64,000 bases of DNA from Actinoplanes flavus (GTDB lineage Bacteria; Actinomycetota; Actinomycetes; Mycobacteriales; Micromonosporaceae), in assembly GCF_017592555.1 (NCBI RefSeq), contig NZ_JAGFNS010000007.1, positions 1 through 64,000 on the forward strand, written 5' to 3'. Below are positions 56,256 to 64,000 of this stretch, one piece after another. The position numbers and the translations under genes were made by a program. How positions within the stretch are numbered: the first letter of the stretch is position 1; each line of letters starts with the position of its first letter. Under the pieces are notes generated by a model that was given only the letters and a program-made list of their open reading frames with translations, did not search any database and was not told the DNA's origin.

Positions 56256-57281
56256 ATGAGTCTGGATGACCGCAAGCTCGAGGTGCTCCGGGCGATCGTC
56301 GAGGACTACGTCGAGACCCAGGAGCCGGTCGGCAGCAAGGCCCTGGTGGACCGGCACAAGCTCGGCGTCTCTCCGGCCACCGTGCGTAACGACATGGCGG
56401 TGCTGGAGGAGGAGGGCTACATCCGGCAGCCGCACACCAGCGCCGGCCGGGTCCCCACCGACGCCGGCTACCGGCTCTTCGTCGACCGGCTCACCCGGAT
56501 CAAGCCCCTCAGCCCGGCCGAGCGCCGCGCGATCGAGCGCTTCATGATCGGCGCCGTCGACCTGGACGATGTGGTGCACCGCACAGTTCGCCTGCTGGCC
56601 CAGCTCACCCGCCAGGTCGCCGTCGTCCAGTACCCGTCGCTCTCCCGCTCCTCGGTGCGCCATCTGGAACTCGTGCCGATCTCCACCACCCGCCTGATGC
56701 TCGTGATGATCACCGACACCGGGCGGGTCGAGCAGCGCCTCGTCGAGATGCCCGGCCCGGTGCCCGACCGCGACGTGTGGGACCTGCGCCGTCGCGTCAA
56801 CGAGAAGCTCTCCGGCCAGCGGCTCGCCGACACCCCGCCGCTGGTGCAGCGGCTGGTCGACGAGTGTGACGAGCCCGAGCGACGGGCCACGATGGCATGC
56901 CTCGCGTCGGTACTCTTGGAGACCCTCGTCGAGCGGAGTGAGGAGCGCCTCGCCCTCGCCGGCACGGCGAATTTGACACGCGGCGGTGTGCTGGACTTCC
57001 AGGGCACGCTGCGGCCCGTCCTCGAGGCTCTCGAGGAGGAGGTGATCCTGCTGAAGCTCATCGGCGACCTGGAGCCCCGGACCACCCGGGTCCGGATCGG
57101 TGACGAGAACGAGATCGACAACCTGCGGTCGGCGTCCGTGGTGAGCAGTGGTTACGGACCGGGCACCACGATCGTTGGTGGGCTCGGCGTGCTGGGGCCC
57201 ACGCGGATGGACTACCCCGGCACTATCGCTACCGTTCGTGCAGTGGCACGCTACGTTGGCGACCTGTTGGCACAGAATTGA
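56256..57281 (+). CDS. hrcA: Heat-inducible transcription repressor HrcA
   Basis: A 341-residue repressor that binds CIRCE and responds to GroEL availability. The N-terminal winged helix (residues ~1-80, [22 protein letters not shown]) is followed by the GAF-like dimerisation region and the C-terminal [20 protein letters not shown] signature. A CIRCE element stands directly upstream, indicating autoregulation. ATG 56256 has GGGGGAGGGG about six bases before it. The dnaJ gene follows after 34 bp. Confidence 0.97.
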   Translation: MSLDDRKLEVLRAIVEDYVETQEPVGSKALVDRHKLGVSPATVRNDMAVLEEEGYIRQPHTSAGRVPTDAGYRLFVDRLTRIKPLSPAERRAIERFMIGAVDLDDVVHRTVRLLAQLTRQVAVVQYPSLSRSSVRHLELVPISTTRLMLVMITDTGRVEQRLVEMPGPVPDRDVWDLRRRVNEKLSGQRLADTPPLVQRLVDECDEPERRATMACLASVLLETLVERSEERLALAGTANLTRGGVLDFQGTLRPVLEALEEEVILLKLIGDLEPRTTRVRIGDENEIDNLRSASVVSSGYGPGTTIVGGLGVLGPTRMDYPGTIATVRAVARYVGDLLAQN

Positions 57282-57315
57282 CGGATTCGCGCAGACATTG
57301 AGGACTCCAAACCCC

Positions 57316-58452
57316 GTGGCCAAGGACTATTACGGAATTCTCGGTGTGAGCCGGGAGGCAACCGACGACGAGATCAAGCGCGCCTACCGCAAACTCGCTC
57401 GGCAGTACCACCCGGACGTCAACCCGGATCCGGAAGCGCACGACAAGTTCAAAGAGATCAACGCGGCGTACGAGGTCCTCTCCGACGACCAGAAGCGCCA
57501 GATCGTCGATCTCGGCGGTGACCCGCTCGCGCCCGGTGGCGGCATGCCCGGCGGTGCCGGCGGCGCCGGCCCGTTCGTCGGCTTCCAGGACATCATGGAC
57601 GCCTTCTTCGGCACGGCCGCCGGCGGTGGCTCCCGGGGCCCGCGCCCGCGCACCCGTCCCGGCGCCGACGCCATCCTGCGTCTCGAACTGGACCTGGTGG
57701 AGACCGCCTTCGGGGTGGAGGCGCCGATCACCGTCGACACCGCGGTGCTCTGCACCCAGTGCTCCGGCGCCGGCACCGCGCCCGGCACCCACCTGGCCAC
57801 CTGCGAGGTCTGCGCGGGCCGCGGCGAGGTCCAGTCGGTGCAGCGCACCTTCCTCGGCCAGGTCGTCTCGTCGCGCCCCTGCCAGAACTGCCAGGGCCAC
57901 GGCACGGTCATCCCGACCCCCTGCCCCACCTGCGCCGGCGACGGCCGGATAAGGACACGCCGCTCGCTCACCGTCAAGATCCCGGCGGGCGTCGAGGACG
58001 GCATGCGGATCCGCCTGGCCCAGCAGGGCGAGGTCGGTCCCGGCGGCGGCACCGCCGGCGATCTCTACGTGGAGATCCACGAGCGACCGCACGACGTCTA
58101 CTCGCGCAAGGGCGACGACCTGCACTGCCGGGTCACCCTGCCGATGACCGCGGCCGCGCTCGGCACCCGGATGACCATCAAGACCCTCGACGGCGAAGAG
58201 AACATCGAGGTCAAACCGGGCACCCAACCGGCCAGCACGCTGCGCATCCGCGGCAAGGGCGTCCCGCACCTGCGCGGCCAGGGCCGCGGCGAGCTCTTCG
58301 TGCACCTCGACGTCAAGACGCCGACCAAGCTCACCGCCGACCAGGAGCGCATGCTGCGCGAGTTCGCCAAGACCCGCGGCGAGGACGTGGCCGAGCTCTC
58401 CAAGCAGGGCGGCTTTTTCAGCCGGATGCGCGACGCCTTCAACGGCCACTAG
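57316..58452 (+). CDS. dnaJ: Molecular chaperone DnaJ (DnaJ2 type)
   Basis: A 378-residue Hsp40 cochaperone. The J domain has HPD at 32-34, a Gly-rich linker follows (~70-105), and four CxxCxGxG zinc motifs lie at ~140-205 ([32 protein letters not shown]). Two C-terminal substrate-binding domains complete it. The hrcA-dnaJ pairing identifies it as the DnaJ2 paralogue of actinobacteria. Start GTG 57316. Under CIRCE control through hrcA. Confidence 0.97.
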   Translation: MAKDYYGILGVSREATDDEIKRAYRKLARQYHPDVNPDPEAHDKFKEINAAYEVLSDDQKRQIVDLGGDPLAPGGGMPGGAGGAGPFVGFQDIMDAFFGTAAGGGSRGPRPRTRPGADAILRLELDLVETAFGVEAPITVDTAVLCTQCSGAGTAPGTHLATCEVCAGRGEVQSVQRTFLGQVVSSRPCQNCQGHGTVIPTPCPTCAGDGRIRTRRSLTVKIPAGVEDGMRIRLAQQGEVGPGGGTAGDLYVEIHERPHDVYSRKGDDLHCRVTLPMTAAALGTRMTIKTLDGEENIEVKPGTQPASTLRIRGKGVPHLRGQGRGELFVHLDVKTPTKLTADQERMLREFAKTRGEDVAELSKQGGFFSRMRDAFNGH

Positions 58453-58480
58453 ATCAGATCCGCCGAGGGCCTCCCGAAGG

Positions 58481-58492
58481 TCAAGATCTTGA
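58481..58492. other. 12-bp perfect palindrome between dnaJ and rsmE
   Basis: TCAAGATCTTGA is a perfect palindrome in the 199-bp gap after dnaJ. A related CCAAGATCAC sequence occurs after ileS (17226). It could be a dispersed intergenic motif or an operator; the sequence alone does not decide. Confidence 0.5.
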
Positions 58493-58651
58493 TGTCGTGG
58501 CCGGGTGGTGGGTCCGGACCGTCGCTCCCGCCGAGGGCCGGGCGGGGGCGGCCAGTCGCCTGGCGGCTCCTGAACGGCCACCCCCACCCGGCGGCGTGCG
58601 TGAGTGGTCGCGCTCACCCCTCCCCGCGCCGGGAGGGGTAGCGTCTCAGGG

Positions 58652-59386
58652 ATGTCCGCGCCACTGTTCCTGGTCGAGAGCCTGCCCGCTGGATCGTCGT
58701 ACACGCTGGACGGCCCGGAGGGGCATCACGCCGCCACCGTGCAGCGACTTCGGGTCGGTGAGGCGCTGATCCTCGCCGACGGCCGCGGCGGCACCGCCCG
58801 GGCCGAGGTCACCGCGGTCGGGCGGGGCAGCGTCGAGGTGATGGTCAGCGCGGTCGGCCAGGAGCCGGCCGCCGACCCGAGGCTGGTCGTCGTCCAGGGC
58901 ATCGCCAAGGGTGACCGGGGCGAGCTGGCCGTGCAGGCGATGACCGAGGTCGGGGTGGACGAGATCCTGCCCTGGGCGGCGTCCCGGTCGGTGGCCCAGT
59001 GGCGCGGCGACCGTGGTGTCAAGGCTCGCGACAAGTGGGCGGCCACCACCCGTGAGGCCGCCAAGCAGGCCCGCCGCTCCTGGCTGCCGGTGGTGACGGG
59101 CGACCCCGACTGCTCGACCAAGGTGGTGGCGGCCCGGATAGCCGGCGCGGCGGCCGCCTTCGTGCTGCACGAGGAGGCAACCGGGCGCCTCACCACCGCC
59201 GCTCTGCCGGAGCAGGGCGACATCGTCCTGGTGGTCGGCCCCGAGGGTGGCATCAGCGACGCCGAGCTGGAGGCCTTCCGCGAGGCGGGCGCGACCCCGG
59301 TCCGCCTGGGCACCGCGGTGCTGCGCACCTCCACCGCCGGAGTGGCCGCCCTGGCCGTCCTGAACAGCCGCCTGACCCGCTGGTGA
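58652..59386 (+). CDS. rsmE: 16S rRNA (uracil-1498-N3)-methyltransferase
   Basis: A 244-residue SPOUT-fold enzyme that methylates U1498 of 16S rRNA. The N-terminal PUA-like part holds GHHAATVQRLRVGE, and the C-terminal knot carries VVGPEGGISDAELEAF and LGTAVLRTSTAGVAALAVLN. ATG 58652 is preferred; the longer upstream frame has no homologous sequence. Position after dnaJ and before the HIT protein is the standard actinobacterial order. Confidence 0.96.
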   Translation: MSAPLFLVESLPAGSSYTLDGPEGHHAATVQRLRVGEALILADGRGGTARAEVTAVGRGSVEVMVSAVGQEPAADPRLVVVQGIAKGDRGELAVQAMTEVGVDEILPWAASRSVAQWRGDRGVKARDKWAATTREAAKQARRSWLPVVTGDPDCSTKVVAARIAGAAAAFVLHEEATGRLTTAALPEQGDIVLVVGPEGGISDAELEAFREAGATPVRLGTAVLRTSTAGVAALAVLNSRLTRW

Positions 59387-59421
59387 CCCCTCCAGCCGGC
59401 TCTGACGGCCGGCTGGAGGGG
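59387..59421. terminator. Convergent hairpin between rsmE and the GH3 gene
   Basis: A perfect 14-bp stem (CCCCTCCAGCCGGC / GCCGGCTGGAGGGG) with a 7-base loop sits between the two convergent stop codons. No U-tract is present. Confidence 0.7.
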
Positions 59422-59426
59422 TGAGG

Positions 59427-61793
59427 TCAGGGAAGGGTCAGGGTGGTGGTCAGCCGGGGGGCGTCGAGGGCGTGCGCGGCGGTCACCGTGTAGTCGCCCG
59501 GAACCGTGCGCCAGCCGTCGTCCCACACCTGGAAGGCGCGTTCGGGCAGCGGGACCGTCACGGTCACCGTCTCGCCGGGTGCGGCCGTGGCGGTGGCGAA
59601 ACCGGCGAGCCACCGCTCCGGGCGGTCCACCGGGCCGGGCCGGTCCGCCGACAGGTACACCTGCACGACCTCCCGGCCGGGGCGGTCGCCGGTGTTGGTG
59701 AGCGTCACCCGGGCCGTCGTGCCGTCGAGTGCGATCTCCCCGTACGCCCAGGTGGTGTAGCCCTGACCGGAACCGAACGCGAAGAGCGGGCGGGCCGACC
59801 AGCCGCGGTAGCCGATGCGGACGTCCTCGCCGTAGGCGAGCGTGCCGCCCGAGGGGCGCACCTCGAGGACCGGGCAGTCCTCCTCCCGGCGTGGCCAGGT
59901 GGTGGGCAGGCGGCCGCCCGGCTCCGCGACGCCGAGCAGCACGTCGGCCAGCGCGGCGCCGGCCTCCTGCCCGGGGAACCAGGTGAGCAGCACCGCGGCG
60001 GCCTCCTCGGACCAGGGCAGCAGCACCGGTGAGCCGGCGTTCACCACCACGATCGTGCGCGGGTTGGCCGCGGCCACCCGGGACACCAGCTCGTCCTGGC
60101 GGCCGGGCAGGGCCAGCGAGACCCGGTCGAAGCCTTCCGACTCGACCTGCTCGGTGGTGCCGACCACGACGACCGCCACGTCCGAACGGGCGGCCAGTTC
60201 GACCGCCTCGGCGATCAGGCCGTCGTCGTCCGGACCGGGCGCCCGGTGGCCGAGCGTGGTGGAGACCGAGTGGGCCATGCCCGGCTCGAAGGTCTGCCGC
60301 AGCAGCACCGGCACCGGCACGCCGGCCTCCAGCCGTACGGTGAACCGCCGCTCACGCGGGTGCAGCAGCAGGTCGGCGCGGCCGGTGCCGGGCGGGTGCA
60401 GCGCGCCCTGGTAGAGCGTCTCGCCGCCGACGACCAGGTGGAACGCGCCGAACCCGGAGACCGCCAGCACGTGGTCGCCGCCGGTCGCCGGGGTGATCTC
60501 GGTACGCAGTTCGAGGGTGCTGATCGCGGCCACCGGCAGCCCACCGGGCGGGTCGCCCAGCCAGCGGATGGTGGCCGTGTCCACGCCGAAGTCCCGCCCC
60601 TCGGCGGAGAAGGTGAACGGCGCCCAGTCCGGGCCCTGCGCGGGCGGCAGGAACGGGCGCGGATCGGCGCCGACCGCGTGGGCCACGTCGACGCCGGGCA
60701 GCGCCGCGCGCAACCCGTCCAGCGGGGAGATCACGTGCCGCGGGGTGACCTGCGCGCTGCCGCCGCCGAGCACCCGCGCGTCGGTGGCCAGCGCGCCGAT
60801 CACCGCGACCCGGGTGAGGTCGGCGGCCCGCAGCGGCAGGGTGGCGCGCTCGTTGCGGGCCAGGACGAACGACCGGACCGCCACCTCGTGCGCCACCGCG
60901 TCGCCGTCCTCGGCCGGCGGCGGCTCGGGCAGGCGGTGCCCGTCCAGGGCCCCGGTACGGGCGGCGAGCCGCAGCACCCGGCGCACCTTGTCGTCGACGA
61001 CCTCCTCCGGCACGGCTCCGGAGCGGACCGCCTCGACCAGGGCCGGGCCCCACGGGTTGTCCATGGCCGGCATCGCGATGTCGAGCCCGCCGAGCGCGGC
61101 CGCCACGGTGTCCCGGGCGGCCCGCCAGTCCGAGACGACCACCCCGTCGAAGCCCCACTCCCGTTTGAGGATCTCGTCCTGGAGGCGCCCGTTGGCGGCC
61201 ATCGGTGTGCCGTTGACCCCGTTGTACGCGCTCATCACGCCCCACCCGCCGGCCGCCGCGACCCGCTCGAACGGGGCCAGGTAGATCTCCCGCAACGCCC
61301 GCTCCGGGATGCGTACGTCCACGGTCATCCGGTCGGTCTCGAAGTCGTTGCCGACCAGGTGCTTGACCGTGGTGCCGACCGAGTGCGCCTGTACGCCGGC
61401 CACGAACCCGGCGGCGATCTCCCCGGTCAGCAGCGGGTCCTCGGAGTAGCACTCGAAGTGTCGGCCGTTCAGCGGGGTGCGGTGCATGTTGACGGTCGGG
61501 CCGAGCAGCACGTGCACACCTTTGCGCCGGGCCTCCTGGCCGAGCAGCCGGCCGGCCCGCTCGGCGACCGCGGTGTCCCAGGTGGCGGCGAGCGCGGTGG
61601 GGCTGGGCAGGGCCACGGACGGGTCCTCGGGGGTGTAGCCGGTGCCCCGGACGCCGACCGGCCCGTCCGACATGACCAGCGACCGCAGCCCGATGTGGGG
61701 CACGGCCGGTAGCGACCAGAAATCCTGTCCGGTCAGGAGGGACACCTTCTCCACCAGCGTGAGCCGGCCGAGAAGGTCGTCGAGATCGGTCAT
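59427..61793 (-). CDS. Glycoside hydrolase family 3 beta-glucosidase
   Basis: A 788-residue GH3 enzyme that hydrolyses beta-glucosides such as cello-oligosaccharides. The catalytic nucleophile is D222 in VVVSDWRA, and the KHLVGND and RGTGYTPEDP segments line the active site. A PA14-like insertion lies at ~395-520, and a fibronectin-type III-like domain ends the protein. No signal peptide is visible, so it is probably cytoplasmic, acting on imported sugars. ATG 61793 is chosen; a CebR-like operator overlaps this start. The frame upstream is a shadow of the HIT and hydrolase genes. Confidence 0.92.
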   Translation of the reverse strand: MTDLDDLLGRLTLVEKVSLLTGQDFWSLPAVPHIGLRSLVMSDGPVGVRGTGYTPEDPSVALPSPTALAATWDTAVAERAGRLLGQEARRKGVHVLLGPTVNMHRTPLNGRHFECYSEDPLLTGEIAAGFVAGVQAHSVGTTVKHLVGNDFETDRMTVDVRIPERALREIYLAPFERVAAAGGWGVMSAYNGVNGTPMAANGRLQDEILKREWGFDGVVVSDWRAARDTVAAALGGLDIAMPAMDNPWGPALVEAVRSGAVPEEVVDDKVRRVLRLAARTGALDGHRLPEPPPAEDGDAVAHEVAVRSFVLARNERATLPLRAADLTRVAVIGALATDARVLGGGSAQVTPRHVISPLDGLRAALPGVDVAHAVGADPRPFLPPAQGPDWAPFTFSAEGRDFGVDTATIRWLGDPPGGLPVAAISTLELRTEITPATGGDHVLAVSGFGAFHLVVGGETLYQGALHPPGTGRADLLLHPRERRFTVRLEAGVPVPVLLRQTFEPGMAHSVSTTLGHRAPGPDDDGLIAEAVELAARSDVAVVVVGTTEQVESEGFDRVSLALPGRQDELVSRVAAANPRTIVVVNAGSPVLLPWSEEAAAVLLTWFPGQEAGAALADVLLGVAEPGGRLPTTWPRREEDCPVLEVRPSGGTLAYGEDVRIGYRGWSARPLFAFGSGQGYTTWAYGEIALDGTTARVTLTNTGDRPGREVVQVYLSADRPGPVDRPERWLAGFATATAAPGETVTVTVPLPERAFQVWDDGWRTVPGDYTVTAAHALDAPRLTTTLTLP

Positions 61794-61806
61794 GAGAGCG
61801 CTCCCA
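61793..61806 (-). promoter_or_regulatory. CebR-like LacI-family operator over the GH3 start codon
   Basis: TGAGAGCGCTCCCA differs at one position from TGGGAGCGCTCCCA, the palindromic site of CebR, the cellobiose/cellotriose repressor of Streptomyces. It overlaps the ATG of the beta-glucosidase gene by one base and its ribosome-binding region. A bound repressor would block transcription. Repression lifted by cello-oligosaccharides is the prediction. Confidence 0.75.
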
Positions 61807-61866
61807 GGAGTGTGTCGGCGGTTCCGACGCCCATCTGAGCACACCCCCGGCCATAAGATCCATGAG

Positions 61867-62214
61867 GTGGAAAACACCTGCCTGTTCTGCCGCATCCTGG
61901 GCGGCGAGATCCCCGCGACCGTCGTGCACCGGACCGAGACCACCCTCGCCTTCCGCGACATCGACCCGAAGGCGCCCAGCCACGTCCTGGTCATCCCGGT
62001 CGCCCACCACGCGAACGTGATCGAGCTGGCCGCCGATCCGGCCGCCGCCGCCGACGTGCTGGCCACCGCCGCGAAGGTCGCCGAGCTGGAGGGCCTGACC
62101 GACGGCTTCCGGGTCATCTTCAACACCGGCGAGCACGGGGGACAGGACGTCTTCCACGTGCACGCGCACGTCGTCGGCGGCGCCCCGCTCGGACCGATGC
62201 TGGCCCGGTCGTGA
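61867..62214 (+). CDS. HIT-family nucleotide hydrolase
   Basis: A 115-residue histidine-triad protein. The active-site motif HVHAHVVGG is at 97-105, and N-terminal CLFCRI carries a zinc-type cysteine pair often found in this subgroup. HIT hydrolases cleave nucleoside phosphoramidates such as AMP-lysine. Start GTG 61867. Its stop overlaps the following hydrolase gene (GTGA). Confidence 0.94.
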   Translation: MENTCLFCRILGGEIPATVVHRTETTLAFRDIDPKAPSHVLVIPVAHHANVIELAADPAAAADVLATAAKVAELEGLTDGFRVIFNTGEHGGQDVFHVHAHVVGGAPLGPMLARS

Positions 62215-63608
62215 GCGCGCCCACCCCTCGCTACGAGCGCGCCGCCCGCCGGGCCCAGGCCGACGGCCGGATACCCGCGCTCTCGGTGGCGCTGCACCGC
62301 GCCGACCGGGAGCCGTGGGTCTTCACCGTCGGCGACTCCGGCAACCCGGACCACCCCCTCGGGCCGGGCACCCCGTTCCGGATCGGGTCGGTCACCAAGA
62401 CCTTCACGGCGGTGCTGGTCATGCAGGCCCGCGACGAGGGCCTGGTCGACCTGGACGCGCCGATCGGCAAGTACCTCGACGTGCCGGCGCACGGCGACGC
62501 CACGGTCCGCCGGCTGCTCTCGCACACGGCCGGGTTCCAGCGGGAGCCGTACGGCGACGTCTGGGACACCCTGATCGCCCCGGACGCCGGCCGGATGCTC
62601 GCCGAACTGGACCGGGCCGAGCGGGTCCTGCCCAACGCCCGGCGGTTCCACTACTCCAACCTGGGGCTGGCCGTGCTCGGCCAGATGGTCGCCGGCCTGC
62701 GCGGCGGCACCTGGGCCGAGATCCTCACCGAGCGCGTCCTCACCCCGCTCGGCCTGGAACACACCACGGTCGGCCGGCCCGCGGACGCGGCCGTCGGCTA
62801 CCTGGTCGACGCCTACTCCGACGCGGCCCGCCCGGAGCCGCCGGTCGACGTCGGCGGCATCGCCCCGGCCGCCCAGCTGTGGAGCACCGCGGCCGACATG
62901 GCGAAGTGGGCCGCCTTCCTGGCCAGCCCGGAGATCACCGACCCGGCCGGCGCGGTGCTCGCCGCGGACACCGTCGACGAGATGCGCTGGCCGCTCACCA
63001 CCACCGACGAGAGCCTCTGGGCGGCCGGGTTCGGGCTCGGCCTGATCCTGGTCCCGGAGGGCAAGCGGGTCATGCACGTGGGCCACGACGGCGCCATGCC
63101 CGGCTTCCTGGCCGGCGTCTACGGCCGGCGGGGCGGCGACGGCAACCCGGGCGCGCTCGGCTGTGCGGTGCTCGGCTCGTCCGGCACCGCCGGGCAGACC
63201 AACGAGCTGGTCCACGAGCTGCTGCGGCTCGCCGCCGAGCTGGACCCGGCGGAGATCCGGCCCTGGCGGGCCGGCCCGCCCACGCCGACCGCGTACCGGC
63301 CGGTGCTCGGCCGCTGGTGGAGCGAGGGCATGGAGTTCGTCTTCGCCTGGCACGACGGCCGGCTCCAGGCGCGGGCCGCCGAGGCGCCGGCCGGGCGCCC
63401 GCCGGCGATCTTCGAGCCGCTGCCGGACCGGCCCGACGTGCTGCGTACCGTCTCCGGGCGGGAGGCCGGCGAGCTGCTGCGGCTCACCCGGGACGACAGC
63501 GGGGCGGTGGTCCGGATGCACTGGGCGACCTACCGGTTCACCCGTCTGCAGGAGGGCTTCGACGGCGGCCCGGCGAGCGACGGGCCGGAAACCACCAACC
63601 GGCGATAA
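62211..63608 (+). CDS. Beta-lactamase-family serine hydrolase
   Basis: A 465-residue class C-like serine hydrolase. The nucleophile motif is S60-V-T-K63, the YSN motif is at 148-150 and HVGHDGAMPG supplies the third box. A C-terminal ~120-residue lipocalin-like extension is present. There is no signal peptide, so it is probably a cytoplasmic esterase or peptidase rather than a secreted beta-lactamase. Coupled to the HIT gene by a 4-base overlap. Start GTG 62211. Confidence 0.9.
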   Translation: MSAPTPRYERAARRAQADGRIPALSVALHRADREPWVFTVGDSGNPDHPLGPGTPFRIGSVTKTFTAVLVMQARDEGLVDLDAPIGKYLDVPAHGDATVRRLLSHTAGFQREPYGDVWDTLIAPDAGRMLAELDRAERVLPNARRFHYSNLGLAVLGQMVAGLRGGTWAEILTERVLTPLGLEHTTVGRPADAAVGYLVDAYSDAARPEPPVDVGGIAPAAQLWSTAADMAKWAAFLASPEITDPAGAVLAADTVDEMRWPLTTTDESLWAAGFGLGLILVPEGKRVMHVGHDGAMPGFLAGVYGRRGGDGNPGALGCAVLGSSGTAGQTNELVHELLRLAAELDPAEIRPWRAGPPTPTAYRPVLGRWWSEGMEFVFAWHDGRLQARAAEAPAGRPPAIFEPLPDRPDVLRTVSGREAGELLRLTRDDSGAVVRMHWATYRFTRLQEGFDGGPASDGPETTNRR

Positions 63609-63698
63609 TGGCATCGGCGGGCGGGCGGCCGAGCGGATAGGATGGCACGATCCTTGAGCGAGCCGCCCGACCCGGGGCGGCTAAGAAGAAGAGAGCAG

Positions 63699-63728
63699 GT
63701 GGCGGAGGCCCTTCGGGCCACCCTATGA
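63699..63728 (+). CDS. Possible nine-codon leader ORF overlapping phoH
   Basis: GTG 63699 opens a frame encoding MAEALRATL that stops at TGA 63726-63728, overlapping the phoH ATG in the sequence ATGA. A purine-rich GAAGAAGAGAG stretch precedes it. Inside it, GGCCC-TTCG-GGGCC-like pairing forms a small hairpin just before phoH. It could couple phoH translation, or be chance. Low confidence. Confidence 0.25.
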   Translation: MAEALRATL

Positions 63729-64000
63729 CCGGTACGCCGAACGAATCCAGCACTGGCTCGACCAGCCCGGTGCGGGCGCAGACCAAGATCTCGGTGGACG
63801 ATCCGAAGATCATGGTGAACCTGCTCGGCGCCAAGGACGAGATCCTCCGGCTCATCGAGCGCAACCTCGACAGCGACGTGCACGTCCGTGGCAACGAGAT
63901 CACCATCACCGGCGATCCGGCGGAGAACGCGACGGCCGAGCGCCTCTTCTCCGAGCTGATCGAGTTGATCGAGAAGGGCGAGACGCTCAGCGTCGACGCC
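63725..64000 (+). CDS. phoH: PhoH-like protein, N-terminal part (continues past window)
   Basis: The first 92 residues of a PhoH-family ATPase, in the conserved position before ybeY. The region KISVDDPKIMVNLLGAKDEILRLIERN followed by VHVRGNEITITGDP is the KH-like N-terminal domain; the P-loop lies beyond the end of the sequence. ATG 63725 is the likely start. The gene is incomplete only because the window ends. Confidence 0.88.
   Translation, partial: MTGTPNESSTGSTSPVRAQTKISVDDPKIMVNLLGAKDEILRLIERNLDSDVHVRGNEITITGDPAENATAERLFSELIELIEKGETLSVDA

Overview
This is a very GC-rich chromosomal segment of a filamentous actinobacterium. Housekeeping gene order and protein features point to Micromonosporaceae, probably Actinoplanes-like, but that placement is an inference from gene content because no database search was possible. 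Nearly every codon ends in G or C, many starts are GTG or TTG, and there is almost no mobile DNA: no transposase, integrase, phage gene, CRISPR array or tRNA gene was seen.

Layout. (1) 1-125: the 3' end of a 5S rRNA and the rRNA operon terminator. (2) 258-9545: an anchored envelope protein, valS-folC-DUF4233 with 4-base overlaps, and a giant Pro-rich repeat protein ending in a glyoxalase-type (VOC) domain. (3) 9695-19215: ndk; an ArsR-like regulator with a three-gene ABC-2 exporter; ileS under a T-box leader; an acyltransferase; and a second envelope protein homologous to the first. (4) 19451-23117: a stress-signalling block made of an RsbQ-type alpha/beta hydrolase, a PAS-GAF-PP2C-kinase protein and a STAS antagonist. 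(5) 23149-29249: a radical SAM protein with its DUF2344 partner (apparently started from ATT), then RNase E/G behind a structured leader. (6) 29360-39303: rplU-rpmA-obgE, an M1 aminopeptidase, a frameshifted hybrid histidine kinase, nadD-rsfS-gpgP, a lipoprotein and DegV. (7) 39319-47206: a DUF1444-like protein, a PrmC-like methyltransferase, comEA-comEC-holA and rpsT. (8) 47398-50313: a kinase-like phosphotransferase, a DUF4240 protein, a 52-bp minisatellite, and a MOSC protein carrying an in-frame 105-bp tandem expansion. (9) 50394-64000: lepA, a GlsB-like protein, a lysozyme-like protein, an enoyl-CoA hydratase, hemW, a DUF4870 protein, CIRCE-hrcA-dnaJ-rsmE, a GH3 glucosidase with a CebR-like operator, HIT, a serine hydrolase, and the start of phoH.

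How the genes fit together. The backbone rplU-rpmA-obgE ... nadD-rsfS-gpgP-comEA-comEC-holA-rpsT-lepA-hemW-hrcA-dnaJ-rsmE-HIT-phoH is the standard actinobacterial ribosome, translation and chaperone neighbourhood. The accessory genes sit in its gaps, and the recent changes are concentrated there: tandem repeats, a frameshift, a duplicated gene end and an expanded MOSC domain. The best candidates for unusual biology are the RsbQ/RsbP-like partner-switching module, the giant VOC repeat protein, the expanded MOSC protein, the paired Cys-x12-Cys envelope proteins, the ATT start and the possible RNase E leader structure.
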